A DNA stretch of 64,000 bases from the NCBI GenBank assembly GCA_951802425.1, contig OX637800.1:1240001-1304000 (forward strand), read 5' to 3'. Positions 34,290 to 44,937 of the stretch are shown piece by piece. Both the position numbers and the translations under genes were made by a program. The DNA is from Clavaria fumosa. Taxonomy: Eukaryota > Basidiomycota > Agaricomycetes > Agaricales > Clavariaceae. How positions within the stretch are numbered: the first letter of the stretch is position 1; every line of letters starts with the position of its first letter. The notes under the pieces were generated by a model. The model saw nothing but the letters and a program-made list of their open reading frames with translations. It was not told the origin of the DNA and did no database searches.

Positions 34290-34870
34290 CCAAGTTGTGT
34301 TGAGAAAGCCACCGAGGGCCGTGGCGCTTAACGCACCGCAGCATCAACGAGAGAAAGCCACCAAGGGCCATGTCGCCTAACGCACCGCAGCATCAACGAG
34401 AGAAAGCTACCGAGGGCCGTGTCGCCTAACGCACCGCAGCGTTGACGAGAGAAAGGCCACCAAGGGCCGTGTCGCTTAACGCACTGTAGCGTCAACGAGA
34501 GAAAGCCACCGAGGGCCGTGTCACCTAATGCACCGCAGCGTCGATGAGAGAAAGGCCACTGAGGGCTGTATCACTTAACGCACCACAGCATCAACGAGAG
34601 AAAGCCACCGAGGGCCGTGTTGCCTAACGCACCGCAGCATCGACGAGAGAAAGGCCACCGAGGGCCGTGTCGCTTAACGCACCGTAGCGTCAACGAGAGA
34701 ACGCCACCGAGGGCCATGTCGCCTAACGCACCGCAGCATCGACGAGAGAAAGGCCACCGAGGGCCATACACCCCGACGCACCATGGCGTCAGGGTGTTGA
34801 GTCGAGAAGGCCACCGAGGGCCACACGCCCTGACACACTGCAGCGTCAAGGCGTTGAGTCGCTAGGGGGG
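34290..34870. repeat. Minisatellite of 49-50 bp units
   Basis: About 11 tandem copies of a unit containing GAGAGAAAGCCACCGAGGGC and GTGTCGCCTAACGCACCGCA. Many copies differ at CG positions (CG, TG or CA), again the CpG decay pattern. ORFs on both strands here are repeat shadows. Confidence 0.9.
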
Positions 34871-35264
34871 CTGGAGGAGGGAAAAGGCTGTATGCATCCA
34901 GCCCTTTCCTTCCTTCAGCCCCCTTTCGCGCGGACAGGGGAGTGCAAAGATAATGAGGGCGGTCATTGTGGTAGAGGGGAAAGGGTGGTGCGAGAAAAAA
35001 AAAGACGACTCCGTGTTTTTGAACTTCAACATGGGTTCCCACACTCACGATCATGTGATCTGACGCGTCAGGTCCCTTGCTTAGTTTAGAAAGATAGCTT
35101 ACATAATCTTAGCAAAGCGTGCCAAGCTCACACAATTGCATGCATAATGAGAACATAAATTATATAAGTAATTAATATATGAAAGCCAATGTCAGAATAC
35201 AAACTTGCAGCATGTGAGAGACAATAAACTTGTTTATAGGATGTGTATAATCACATGACTTTAC
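34871..35264. other. Gene-free stretch
   Basis: No gene seen. It contains a G/A-rich run (GAGAAAAAAAAAGACG near 34991) and an AT-rich stretch from 35100 that may be the promoter of the following gene. Confidence 0.35.
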
Positions 35265-36240
35265 ATGTATCGCTTTGCTAGTTCCTTAAAAGGCCTTTTT
35301 GAGTCTGAAAATCCACCGAAGTCCCATGCTCATGTGGAGGAACTTCTGCTTGGACTGGGTTTAGCACTGAGAGATGTGCACTTCGTACTCTTTACAGAAC
35401 CTGAAGACCTCTCTGGAAAGCTTCCGTCATACTCGCAGGACATTGACATTGCTGCATGGGATGTCTTGACTGCAACAGCAGATTGTCTGGCTGCAGTAAT
35501 TGAGAGGTGAGCCTGTTGCATCAATTTCTTCCACCATGCTCATGTCTCAATTATTTCAAGGCATTATCGCAAGCCCAAGCCAGCTAAGCCAGCATCTGCT
35601 AAGACTTACATGACCAGTCTCCTGCCAAATATGATGCAGAGGCTATCGAATGAGGTTGGTTTGGGATTTGAGGATTCAGAGAAGCTGGGAGCAGACTGGA
35701 GAGCCTTATGTGAGACTTGGATTGAAGCTGAATCTGCCTTGGCGACAGCTGGAGGACCACCATTGGCACTGGAGAACCGTGGAGTCCCTGTTCCTCCTTC
35801 CCTCATCAGGTGGAGCCATACTCGGTTAGCAAGAAATTACGAGGATATTGACTATCCCTCAATTGGCCTAGAGGTCGCTGAATGGTGGGGGAGGATCCGG
35901 CCTGAAGGTGATGAGCAAGATGCTGACATCTTGGTCAAAAAGTAATGGTGTGGGGGTGGTTTGACAGGAATTGTTCTCCTTGTCATGGGGATGAAGGTAT
36001 GGGGATTGAGTCTGGAAGAGGAAGAATGGGCTGCTTGGAGCCAAATGGTGAGAGAAGTGGCTGATATATTCAAGCTCATTCCATTGGCCCAAGTTCTGTA
36101 AGTGAAATATTCCCTGAGTGAGCAAGAACTCACATTGTTTTAGAAGGAGACAAATGCGGGAGAGAAAAAGGAAGGAGACAGGAGTGGTAAAGATAGGACC
36201 TCCAGCAGGGAAGCATAGGAAAGTCCGAAAGCAATAGGGA
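35265..36240 (+). pseudogene. Unrecognised gene with an in-frame stop
   Basis: Exon 1 (35265-35508) starts MYRFASSLKGLFESENPPKS. A GT-AG intron leads to exon 2 at 35560 (HYRKPKPAKPASAKTYM, LPNMMQRLSNEVGLG, DWRALCETWIEAESAL, AEWWGRIRPEG), which meets TAA at 35943. Directly after the stop the same frame stays open with a hydrophobic, well-formed stretch (GIVLLVMGMKVWGLSLEEEE) up to about 36092, then a further basic exon ending near 36239. The conserved-looking continuation suggests a recent nonsense mutation, unless a very short intron spans the stop. No known domain is recognised; it is one of several accessory genes in the giant element. Confidence 0.5.
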
Positions 36241-36279
36241 GGATATTCAATGTCTGGTATGACAACTGTAATAAATATC

Positions 36280-36860
36280 TGAATATTCCATGCCAATGTC
36301 TATTGGGCATAGAATATTCTTGCCCATTGCTGTAATAAATATCTGAATATTCCATGCCAATGTCTATTGGGCGTAGAATATTCTTGCCCATTGCTGGACA
36401 AATGGCTATTGTGCAAAAAATATTCTTGCCCACCGCCAGACCCATGGTTATTAGGCAGAGAATATTCTATACTATGTCTGCTGGACCATGGCTATTGGGC
36501 AAAGAATATTCCCACCCACCGCCGGACCGGTTATTAGGCTCTATACTATGTCCGCCGGACCAGTGGCTATTGGGCAAAGAATATTCCCACCCACCACCAG
36601 ACCAATGGCTATTGAGAAGAGAATATTCTATACCATGTCTCGGACCAATGGTTATTAGGCAAAGAATATTCTTGTCAACCGCCGGACCCATGGTTATTAG
36701 GCAGAGAATATTTTATACCATGTCCGCCGGACTGATGGCTGTTGGGCAAAGGATACTCTCCGCCGGACCCATTACATATGTTCAAATTGGATACTTCCGC
36801 CGGACTCCGCTGGCGCAAGTGAACTGGAGGATATTCACCATCTGGTATCCCATGTCTATT
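36280..36860. repeat. Degenerate minisatellite with GGCAAAGAATATTC words
   Basis: Units of roughly 50-65 bp share (C/T)TATTGGGCAAAGAATATTC and CCGCCGGACCCATGG. About nine diverged copies. No coding potential beyond repeat ORFs. Confidence 0.8.
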
Positions 36861-37258
36861 GGGGGATTTTGACTGAATGGGTTGGCATACCACGTGTTTA
36901 CCCATCAGAAGTGGCCGAACATTGGCTGCCCTGATATTTGCGGACTGGTGTAGATGTGGGCTGGAATGATATTTACATTGAAAAATGACTGAATGGTGTG
37001 AATTCTAATTTATTGATTTATTGGATTTATATCATATCAGAGTCACAACATGGCAAGGTTTTCTGATACAGTTGTTGTTGTAGTAGAGCAGGATTAGGGG
37101 GGCTTGGCTAATCATGAAAATTGTTTACTCTATTCGTATGGTCTTGAGGCCGAGTAATTTCTACACAGGTGATAATTTGAACCTGAAACCCACTCAAATT
37201 GCAACTTCCTACAATGTGACAAAGGTAGATTTAGGCTATTTAACGATGTTCCATGCTG
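36861..37258. other. Gene-free stretch
   Basis: Ordinary mixed sequence between the repeat array and the 3' end of the next minus-strand gene. Nothing recognised. Confidence 0.35.
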
Positions 37259-38766
37259 AACTACTCATTCACCTCTGAGACAACCATCCATCGCCCACCA
37301 TCAACCTCCCCACCTAGCCATTTCACAGTATTAGGGCGTGGAAATTTGACTTTCTTCGGGCAGCCCTTACAACCAAACAAGCAAGATGAATCCGGGCCAT
37401 TTACCAATACCCAGGATCGGATGCGGCCACAACTTTCACACTGCACAGGCAGCCTGTTACCCCATGGGCGAATGGTACGATGCGTCCAGATGTAGCGAGA
37501 ACCACATGGCTTTCCTTGCTCTCTGAAGATATGAAAGATGTTTGTGTGCCGGCAAATTGAAGTCATTGTTGGAAGAAATTGGCGATTGAAGTTGAAGAAA
37601 GGAAGGCCTTCAACAAGAACATGCTGGGCATATGAAAGGACAAGGGGGGAGATTATGCAGGGCTGCAGCTCCGCATTGGTGAAGCCAATGATATGAGAAA
37701 GATTAAGGCTGAAATATTAAGTCAGAGCAGAAGTTTGGGGAGTGAGACAGACCCACTGGCTGGAACTAATCAAGAAATTGTTATAACTCGATGACTTATT
37801 GACAAGAGAGAGACCAGTCAAGAACCATAAGTGAGCTTCTGTATTGATCGGGAATAGCAGCTTGGGGAGGAGTGCTTGCATGAACTAGGAATAATGTAAA
37901 GGCAGTGTTTTTAAAAATGGTTACCCATCTCTCACCTCTGTAACACTGCCAGACGTGTTTGGACCCAGCATTGGGTCTCCAGTATCCTTGTGCAACTGTG
38001 TACTTATGAATATGACGACTCGGGTAGTTGAGCTGTTGCGCAGTGTTAGAAATTTTCCAAGTGATAGCAGTCCACTTACCATTGGCCAATAATCTCTCTG
38101 ACATTGTTCTGGATTCGATTGGCATGCTCAGAAATCAGCATGTCAGAGGACAGGTCAAACGAGATCTCTCTGTTAACTAGGACCTCTTGATCCAGGAATG
38201 CTGACATGTACTCAGAAAGAATCTTGGCAGGAGATCCATTCAATCGCAAGCCGGAGAGGTAAAAGTGGACAATAACCAGTTTCGTGTTGATAACCTGGGA
38301 CTGTGCAGTCATCTGAAAGTGACCTTTGATCTTCACCCCTTGGTCATGAACAGGACGAAAAGCCGCAACATTGATATCACCGTCTACTGTGGGGGGGATG
38401 GTGGTGTCATGGATATGGAGGCCCTGGGCATTGTTCAGGTTAGAAGGAGGATTGGAACATAAGACCCTCACTTTATATGGCTGTGATGCAAAGAATCGTT
38501 CATGGCAATTGAGACAAAAGAATACTAAATTTGAAGATGGAAAAGCCGGGATTGTTATGCAATTTGAGCATAGTGTGCGAGGACAGTTGTAGCAGATGAT
38601 CAAGGGTTTATTGCCATTAAGGCACATGTAGCAACGCTGGGAGACATTTGTACTAGTTCTGCAACAGCAAAAGAGCACATACATCATTAGCAGCTGAAAG
38701 ATGTCGCTTCTTATTCACAAGCTCTTCTTTTGTTGGAAGCCGTTGCTTTTGAGACCGAGAAGCCAT
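37259..38766 (-). CDS. PHD-like zinc-cluster protein, relative of the H3-mimic protein
   Basis: It starts MASRSQKQRLPTKEELVNKK at 38766 (basic N-terminus). After a short intron comes CYMCLNGNKPLIICYNCPRT, LCSNC, then FCLNCHERF: paired CX2C motifs in PHD-like spacing, a fold that often reads histone tails. A central block follows (HFYLSGLRLNGSPAKIL, FDLSSDMLISEHANRIQ), then YTVAQGYWRPNAGSKHVWQC and a C-terminal zinc ribbon (CESCGRIRSWVL...CKGC) near 37400-37480. The order, a basic tail, Cys motifs, a central domain and a C-terminal ribbon, parallels 32017-33710. Exon joins are uncertain, especially the first. A chromatin-binding role is inferred. Confidence 0.55.
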
Positions 38767-40519
38767 TATTAGAGATTCTCAGTTTCGTTTGGCAAGAATG
38801 TTTGCAGTGTAGTTACATAAGCTATAACAAATTCATGCAAATGATGTAATAAGTAGTGGTAAAGCAGCCACCCCCGGCATCTGATGACGCCTGGGGGGGC
38901 TCAGCTCACAAGTCGTGTAGGGCAAACAGTAGGCTAAGTAGAGGGAGTGGCAGGCAGGTGCTCGCAAATGAGTACACTAGCAGTCAAAAGAATGTACCAA
39001 AGTGAGAAGCTGAAAGGTACAGCTGGTAAGAGGGCGAGAAGAAAGGATGGGGCCAGGCTGCTACTGATTGGACTACTGTAAACACATTTAAACACGATTA
39101 TTTTTTTGAGTGACTGTGAACACGTCGTGTGCTCAGCGCTCATCTGTGAAACAGTGACAGACAACGTGTCGCGTGTTCATCATGTGATGGACAATGCGTT
39201 GAGCACTCATCATGTGATGATAACATAAATAAACTGAAACATAGAGATCCGTCACTTTCTTCTCTCTTCCATGCACTCTTCCCATAGGAATGCGACGCAT
39301 CCAGCACTGCACCTGCAGAGCAGTGCTGGATACGCCTTATTCTTGTGCTGCGGGCATTGCGACTCCCTCTTACGACACTCTTTCTCTGAGGTCCAATACT
39401 CCTTCTCCAAGGTCCGAGGCTCTTTTTCTCAGGTGAGCAGTTTCCTATCAGTCCATACTACTCATCTATTTTTCAGGGTATGGGCTTTGCAGTCAGGCTA
39501 GCACGAGTCAAGGGGAGGGGGCACTGTGCGCCTTCAGAGTTGAGTTTGCGTCTATATGCTGGCGCGAGTCATTCTGCCTCCTAGGACTGGCTCTGGGGGG
39601 GGGCATTATGCTTGCCGATGAGATTGAATGCTGATCTTGATGCTGATTGGCCTCATCTCACCCCTTGAAGATAATAGGCTTTTGTTTCCACCTGGAATTA
39701 TTGCCATTGTCAGTTGCGCGTACTCACCGGATTGTTCCAATTCAGGGCATTTTGAAGACCCGAGTTGGGTCTAGCAAACGGTACGTATTGCGTACTTTTG
39801 TTACTCGTACTGACCTTAATTACTAGCCCTACCAACAAGAAATCACAAGCCTCCGAAGAAGGAAGTACTAGCCCTACAGACGAGACCGAGTGGAACCTCC
39901 ATAGAAGCCTTTTCAAAGTACGTAGTATCTACATCTCACATATCTCTGTGCTCATCTCATGGGTGTTTCCCTTAGCATATCTACAGAATTTCGATGCACC
40001 CATATTTAGATAGCGCTTCTTTCTCCGGGCTCGGGGAGGACTGAACTGGCCACTCAGTCCTCTCCAAATGGCCCTACATACATTTGCACTCTTATACTTT
40101 TTTTATTCAATCTTTTCTACGTTATAACCAAGAATTGTACAACAACTTGAAAAATTTGGAAGAAATTCTGGTCGGTGAAAAAAATCACGTGACCTCTGCT
40201 TTAAATGTCACTGCCTACGAGGTTCGCACTTTGCTTTGTTACAGTGTACCAGCACTAGTTTTCACACCAAACATGGCTTCCTTCTGAAGGTGAGAGTAGC
40301 TCGTCTTGATGATAATAATAACAGAAAATGCAAGAGCCGAGATGAATAGAATAACAGAAAATGCAAGAGCCGAGATGAATAGAATAGCCTTGCGTAGAGA
40401 GGGGCAGTGCCTCTGACATTACTCTGCAATGCCAGAAGCACTGTCCCTCACCAGTTGCAATTGAGAAGGCGACCGTTCGTCTACAAAAAGTCTGAAGGCA
40501 AAAAAAGAGAACTTCAAGA
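38767..40519. other. Long stretch without a recognisable gene
   Basis: Short ORFs only. 39110-39230 repeats words like CATCATGTGATG and GTGTTCATC. 39240-39430 is pyrimidine-rich with TCTTTCTCTGAGGTCCAATA-type repeats and may be an old LTR or leader. 40310-40385 has two tandem copies of ATAATAACAGAAAATGCAAG-like sequence. Confidence 0.35.
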
Positions 40520-40712
40520 ATGGTCACAGTGTGACTGGCATTGAAGTACTTCGACGCTGGTCACAGTGTGACCGCCATTGAAGTACTTCATCGATGGTCA
40601 CATAGTGTGACACCTCTGCGTGTGACTCACCGACCTCCAATCGCGAGTAACCGACTGAGAGTCTGTTCAATTCAATATGTCCATCCAATCATGTGACTTT
40701 GTTTAATCGGCT
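40520..40712. repeat. Double palindromic module with scrambled JmjC promoter copy
   Basis: Two module cores in tandem (TTGAAGTACTTCGA and TTGAAGTACTTCAT) with GTCACAGTGTGAC words. They are followed by an inverted copy of the JmjC upstream region down to the first bases of its coding start, then a second inverted piece equal to 29001-29025. It marks a lost JmjC-type cassette. Confidence 0.65.
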
Positions 40713-41235
40713 TTAAACAAGTTTACTAGAGTCTAATCTGTGACAAGCACTCCCAGAGCACTCATCCGGCATCCGTGCCTCTCACGCCCTGTGCGTCTTA
40801 TGTCCTTGACATATTGCGATCCACTTGCCTCACGCTCTGTGCGTCCAGATGCCCCGCATCTCTCCTCTCGCCCCGTGCGACTCAGAGACCTCCCTCTTCG
40901 TTTCTCCTTCTTAACTTAACCTCGCTTCTCCTTCCCTTTCCTCTTGCTTACCTATGTTTACTCTTCTACCTCGTTTAACTCTCATACGCTCCACTTCCAT
41001 TTCCTTTTTGTACTTAGCCCCTGCTATTCCTTTGAGACATCACCATTACTCTTAACACAAGGGACACCGAGCCAGCCTCTCTACCTCCTCTCTCGCTCTC
41101 GGTGTCCCCTCGTGTATGTCGTCTCTGTATGCCCTCCTCACTCGCTCTCACTATGACTCCCTTTTCCCTAGTGTTACACCTGTATCATCTTAGCACTATA
41201 TCGTCGTACCTCCAATCGAATCATATTCTCAAATA
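40713..41235. other. Pyrimidine-rich leader of a retroelement remnant
   Basis: CT-rich sequence with repeated TCTCACGC/CTCGCTCTC words directly upstream of a gag-like ORF. It probably represents the terminal repeat and 5' leader of a DIRS/Ngaro-like element. No gene. Confidence 0.35.
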
Positions 41236-41690
41236 TGTCAAGGAGTGATGATACAGCACATCCATCTACATCATAAGCGAATAGACAGCAATCATCGAAC
41301 CAAGGGGCATCGATTGACGTTGCTGGACCGTCTATCGACGCACAAGACCAAAATTTTCAGGGTGCAGACACCGAAGTTGGTCGAAAGTGTTATGAAGTCG
41401 TCCAACAATACCGCGGAGGTCGTCTCACGAAGGTTGCAGCCATCCTACAGTTCCAACAGATCATCCCACACGAAACGTTCGAACAACCCGAGTTTCTTAA
41501 AGCGCTTGAATCCTACACCAAGATGCTCGATAACTTCGATCGTTTCAGAGAAGCTGCAAGTGCCCGATCCCATACAATTAGTTCGCAGCCCGGAGATCAA
41601 GGAAACCAGGATCCCACACCAGACGACCAACCTCCATCCAACGACCAAAACCCGCTCACTCCTCAGCCGTCTTACTTGCCAAGAGAGTCA
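41236..41690 (+). pseudogene. Gag-like N-terminal fragment of a DIRS/Ngaro-like retroelement
   Basis: From ATG 41236 (MSRSDDTAHPSTS, then an in-frame TAA) the frame continues with EVVQQYRGGRLTKVAAILQF and ALESYTKMLDNFDRFREAA. It aligns in plan with EIVKRFRDGKITKGAAVTQI of the remnant at 44938. It ends in a Pro/Gln-rich linker and switches to KDZ transposase code near 41690. Such gag-like proteins accompany tyrosine-recombinase retrotransposons in mushrooms, to my recollection; no recombinase is seen here. Confidence 0.45.
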
Positions 41691-42720
41691 TTTTTGTATA
41701 TGATGTTGGATGTGAGTGGCACATCAATTTTCAGCAGCGAGTTGATGCCAGTGGGCACTTGTATGTGCGGGAGGATCTTGAAGTGATAACTGCAGTTGGA
41801 AAATTCCACTTAGGTGCTCACATCCAAAAATGTTTTGCACAGTTCTCTTTGAACTTTGTGCAAGGTGTGGGGCAATTGGATGGGGAAGTATTGGAAAGCC
41901 TTTGGTCATCACTTAATAAGGCAGCAAGCCATACAAGGGGCATGTCTCAACCACATCGGCAGGAGATACTGGACAGCTACATGCAGGATTCCAATTGGAA
42001 GAAAATGTCTAGAGCATGTAAGCAAATCCCCATATTCTCACATGTGTCTTTGCTGATGACTTGGCACAGCACAATCTATTGTCACCAAGTTAAAAAAAGC
42101 AATGACTGAAAGAGAGGACAAGAAGTTAGCCCTGGATGAGTTGACGAAACGGCTTGAACCAACATGGGTATTAGAATGGAAGGACCTAGAGGAGAAGGCA
42201 ATGACTCAACGGGGAGATGCTCTTTCGGTGTACGATGTCACAAATGTGAAAGGCCAGTACTTGGAAAACATATCTATAGTTGCTATATTGCCTGGCTAAT
42301 GGCATACACTTTTACACAGAACCAGGTTGTGCTGAGGTTCTACTGGAGCTTTCTCAAAAACATCATGCTGCTGGAAATCTATCTGGCATATCTAATCTCT
42401 TGGCTCTAGGATTGAGCATAGAAGCCACTCAGTGAGTCGTATTGCAAAGTTCCATTGCCTGTCATTCACAACAAAATAGGGCCTCTTTGGTTGCCTATAC
42501 ACAGTCTTTGAGGCAACCCTCACTCTCTGATAAAAAGGAGTTGGAGGAAAAGCGAAGGCGCCTCCAGATTGAGATCAGCAAATATGAGAAGAAATGGGCC
42601 ACTTTATCTCTCTTTGAAGAAGCCATTGAACTGCAGACAAACCATTCATCTCAGGCAAACCATTCATCTCAACTCGTGGCATGTTCAAGGCTCACTTTCG
42701 TTGTTGTGTATCTTGTGGTG
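41691..42720 (+). pseudogene. KDZ transposase fragment (second copy)
   Basis: It picks up inside the catalytic region: FVYDVGCEWHINFQQRVDAS, VITAVGKFHLGAHIQKCF, SLNFVQGVGQLDGEVLESLW, RQEILDSYMQDSNWKKM. The helical region follows (VTKLKKAMTEREDKKLALDE, RGDALSVYDVTNVKG), and after introns DKKELEEKRRRLQIEISKYE. The N-terminal CxC2 half and the C-terminus are missing. It is clearly diverged from the KDZ gene at 46508 and therefore a separate lineage. Its position directly before a TET/JBP gene matches the KDZ-TET/JBP association described in fungal genomes. Confidence 0.8.
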
Positions 42721-42803
42721 TAATATGTGTTTTTTCTACGTTTCTCTTACAAAAAAATAACTCTGGACTTCTTAGAAAAGCGTGTCATCTTGATAGCAGT
42801 TGT

Positions 42804-42872
42804 GTGAGACGAAGGGCATTCATTCACCCATTTGTACAGTACAAATGGGTGAATGAATGCCCTTCGTCTCAC
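42804..42872. repeat. Perfect 69-bp palindrome
   Basis: Two perfect 34-base arms (GTGAGACGAAGGGCATTCAT... and its complement) around a single central A. It lies between the KDZ fragment and the TET/JBP gene. Confidence 0.95.
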
Positions 42873-42987
42873 AAATTGTACTTTGCTGACAGGGCTTATT
42901 AGGTAACATTGTAGTGTTTATCTCGTTTGGGTAAGGTTAGCAAGGCATCATGTAAGCTTGATTTTCACAACTGTTCCACAAACAGCC

Positions 42988-44424
42988 ATGAAGCAACGTC
43001 GTAAACAGGCATCGGAAACGACAGGTAATTCCACTCCTTTGGCACCTTCATCGACCTTCCCACTGGCAGGACCCTCCACTCTAAAAGACTCTATTTGGGC
43101 CCAGTTGAAAGATATTTTGCGCAGGCATTGTGGCAATGCGACAGAGAACCTGAAGAAGAAACAGTATGTGATCCTCCAACTGTCATTTTTTAATATAACC
43201 TCAATTTTATCCCAGGCTCAAAGTTTGGGCTGAACTTGAGGAACTGAAGACAGCTTTAGACTTGAGTGACCACACCCCGCTTGGAGAAGCAGACTTCCAA
43301 AGGATAGCGCTTACTGCTGCATATGCTTTGCTCAACCCTAGTACGTGGAGCACTGAAATACCCTTGGTCCCTAGTTGCTGCATGGCTCTGTTAACTAATT
43401 ACATTCTCAGTTCAGACAGATTGGGATGTCGAAAGATTTATCAGCAACGTCAAGGAGCTCAATATGGCAGGAGACTATGAGTCAAGGATAGATAATGAGT
43501 TGGCTCGTCTGAAGAAGAAATTTAGAATCCCAGATGGCTCAGGATACATCGATGAGCCAGCAATTGTAGTGGACAAGTTCAACCACATCATATTATGGCA
43601 TCTGCCTGGTATCATCTCAACATCGCGAATTGTGAGCAGAGCTCATGTTTAATTGATCTTTGCTTATATGGAAATATTTAGGCTGACTGCAACAGAGCTA
43701 TAGCCCTGATCAAGAGTAATCTTGTGAACAAGACATCAGGCTGAGATAAGCCTTGGAGGTTGCAGGGTTTGAGCCTCCAGCCAACACTGTCTTTGGCGCT
43801 GGTGTTCTGGCATTCTCTGCTGGTTGGTTTATGCAACTACGAGATGTGCGTCAAATGAGACATCCAATAGCACAAACTGATGATCTCTAATAGCAACCTC
43901 ATGAGAAGCTCAGAGCATCTACAAGTTTGCAGGCATTGCATGGCCAGTCATTCATGACAGCAATTGCCGATGTAGAGCTCCTCTGCAACTGTGTCACAGC
44001 ACTAATTACTCCAGAACTATATGACTATGGGCTCGCAGCCATAGGAAAGATCAAAGAGGGTGTCGAAATGGCTCAAAAGTATCAAAATGTCGAGTTATGG
44101 CCATCGGTATACACTGCAATGCAGGTGATCGTGAATCGGGTGACTCCTCGTCACAGGGATGAAGGTGGTTGTCCAACGCACTTTGACCTCCTTCTCAGTG
44201 CTGGGGCACACCATGGAACCACTTTTGATGTTCAAGAGTTAGGAGTTTCCCTCTCATATCCTCCTGGGACAATGGTCTCCCTCTGTGGGAAGGTTTTCTT
44301 CCATGAAGTTCGTCAATGGGAAGGGGACAGGGTATGCATTGCTCATTTCGTCAAGGACACTGTCCATGACAGACTGGATTTTCCGAGGCCTGCATGGCCA
44401 AAGAGATCTGACTATATCTCATAG
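42988..44424 (+). CDS. TET/JBP-family 2-oxoglutarate dioxygenase
   Basis: The last exon (43927-44424) carries the catalytic signature: VIVNRVTPRHRDEGGCPTHF (HxD iron ligands, 44152-44160), FDLLLSAGAHHGTTFDVQEL, LSYPPGTMVSLCGKVFFHEV (distal His) and GDRVCIAHF (Arg for 2-oxoglutarate). This is the fungal TET/JBP pattern; such enzymes oxidise 5-methylcytosine or thymine. Upstream exons start MKQRRKQASETTGNSTPLAP at 42988 and read through QLKVWAELEELKTALDLSDH and NELARLKKKFRIPDGSGYID. Between about 43735 and 43930 the frame breaks (TGA at about 43741, then FEPPANTVFGAGVLAFSAGW in a shifted frame), so either an unrecognised intron or a disabling mutation is present. The neighbour is a KDZ fragment. 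Confidence 0.75.
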
Positions 44425-44937
44425 ATGAGAATAGGTAAATACGTGTTGGTTCCAAAGCATTTCAGAATTTCGAGAGAGCCAGCTTGTGTTATGAACCACA
44501 ATCATGTGTCGTATTTTAAAGTTTGTTTACAGTAGTTCAATCACGCGTGGCAATACCGTTCGCACGCGCGACGCTGGTAGCCCACACAGCGACAAGCGTC
44601 GCTTCGCCTCCGCATGCCCGCGCTGGGCGAGGCTCCCATTGTCCACGCTGGGTGAAACACTCGGTTCACCCGCGCCCGGACTATCTGTATCCCGCTCGCT
44701 GCGGCAAACGTCTCAGCCGAGACTTTTCCCCCGCTTGCCCTACCCTGGTGAGCAGCGAAGGGAAAGGCTCTCTAGCCTCTCCTCTTGCTCACCAGGTGCG
44801 CCTCCTTCATCTCCAGTAGCCGGTAGTGTTACTGAGCCTCCTCATTCCATTAGCACACACGCATTGCAGCACACACATATCGCAGCACATACATATCGTG
44901 AGCACTTTATTGAGAACTTCATTCTCGATCGGTTTAC
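44425..44937. other. GC-rich leader of the second DIRS/Ngaro-like remnant
   Basis: No gene. From 44540 the sequence turns GC-rich (ACGCGCGACGCTGG, CCCGCGCTGGG). CTGGTGAGCA near 44752 and TGCTCACCAG near 44798 form an inverted repeat. It probably represents the terminal repeat and leader of the element whose gag starts at 44938. Confidence 0.35.

Noticed and set aside
34290..34870. Possible CRISPR array
   Set aside because: Direct tandem units without unique spacers, in a eukaryotic transposon context.
33860..35080. Small TIR element suggested by GTGTGGAACCC and GGGTTCCCACAC
   Set aside because: The two ends match only weakly and no target duplication is visible.
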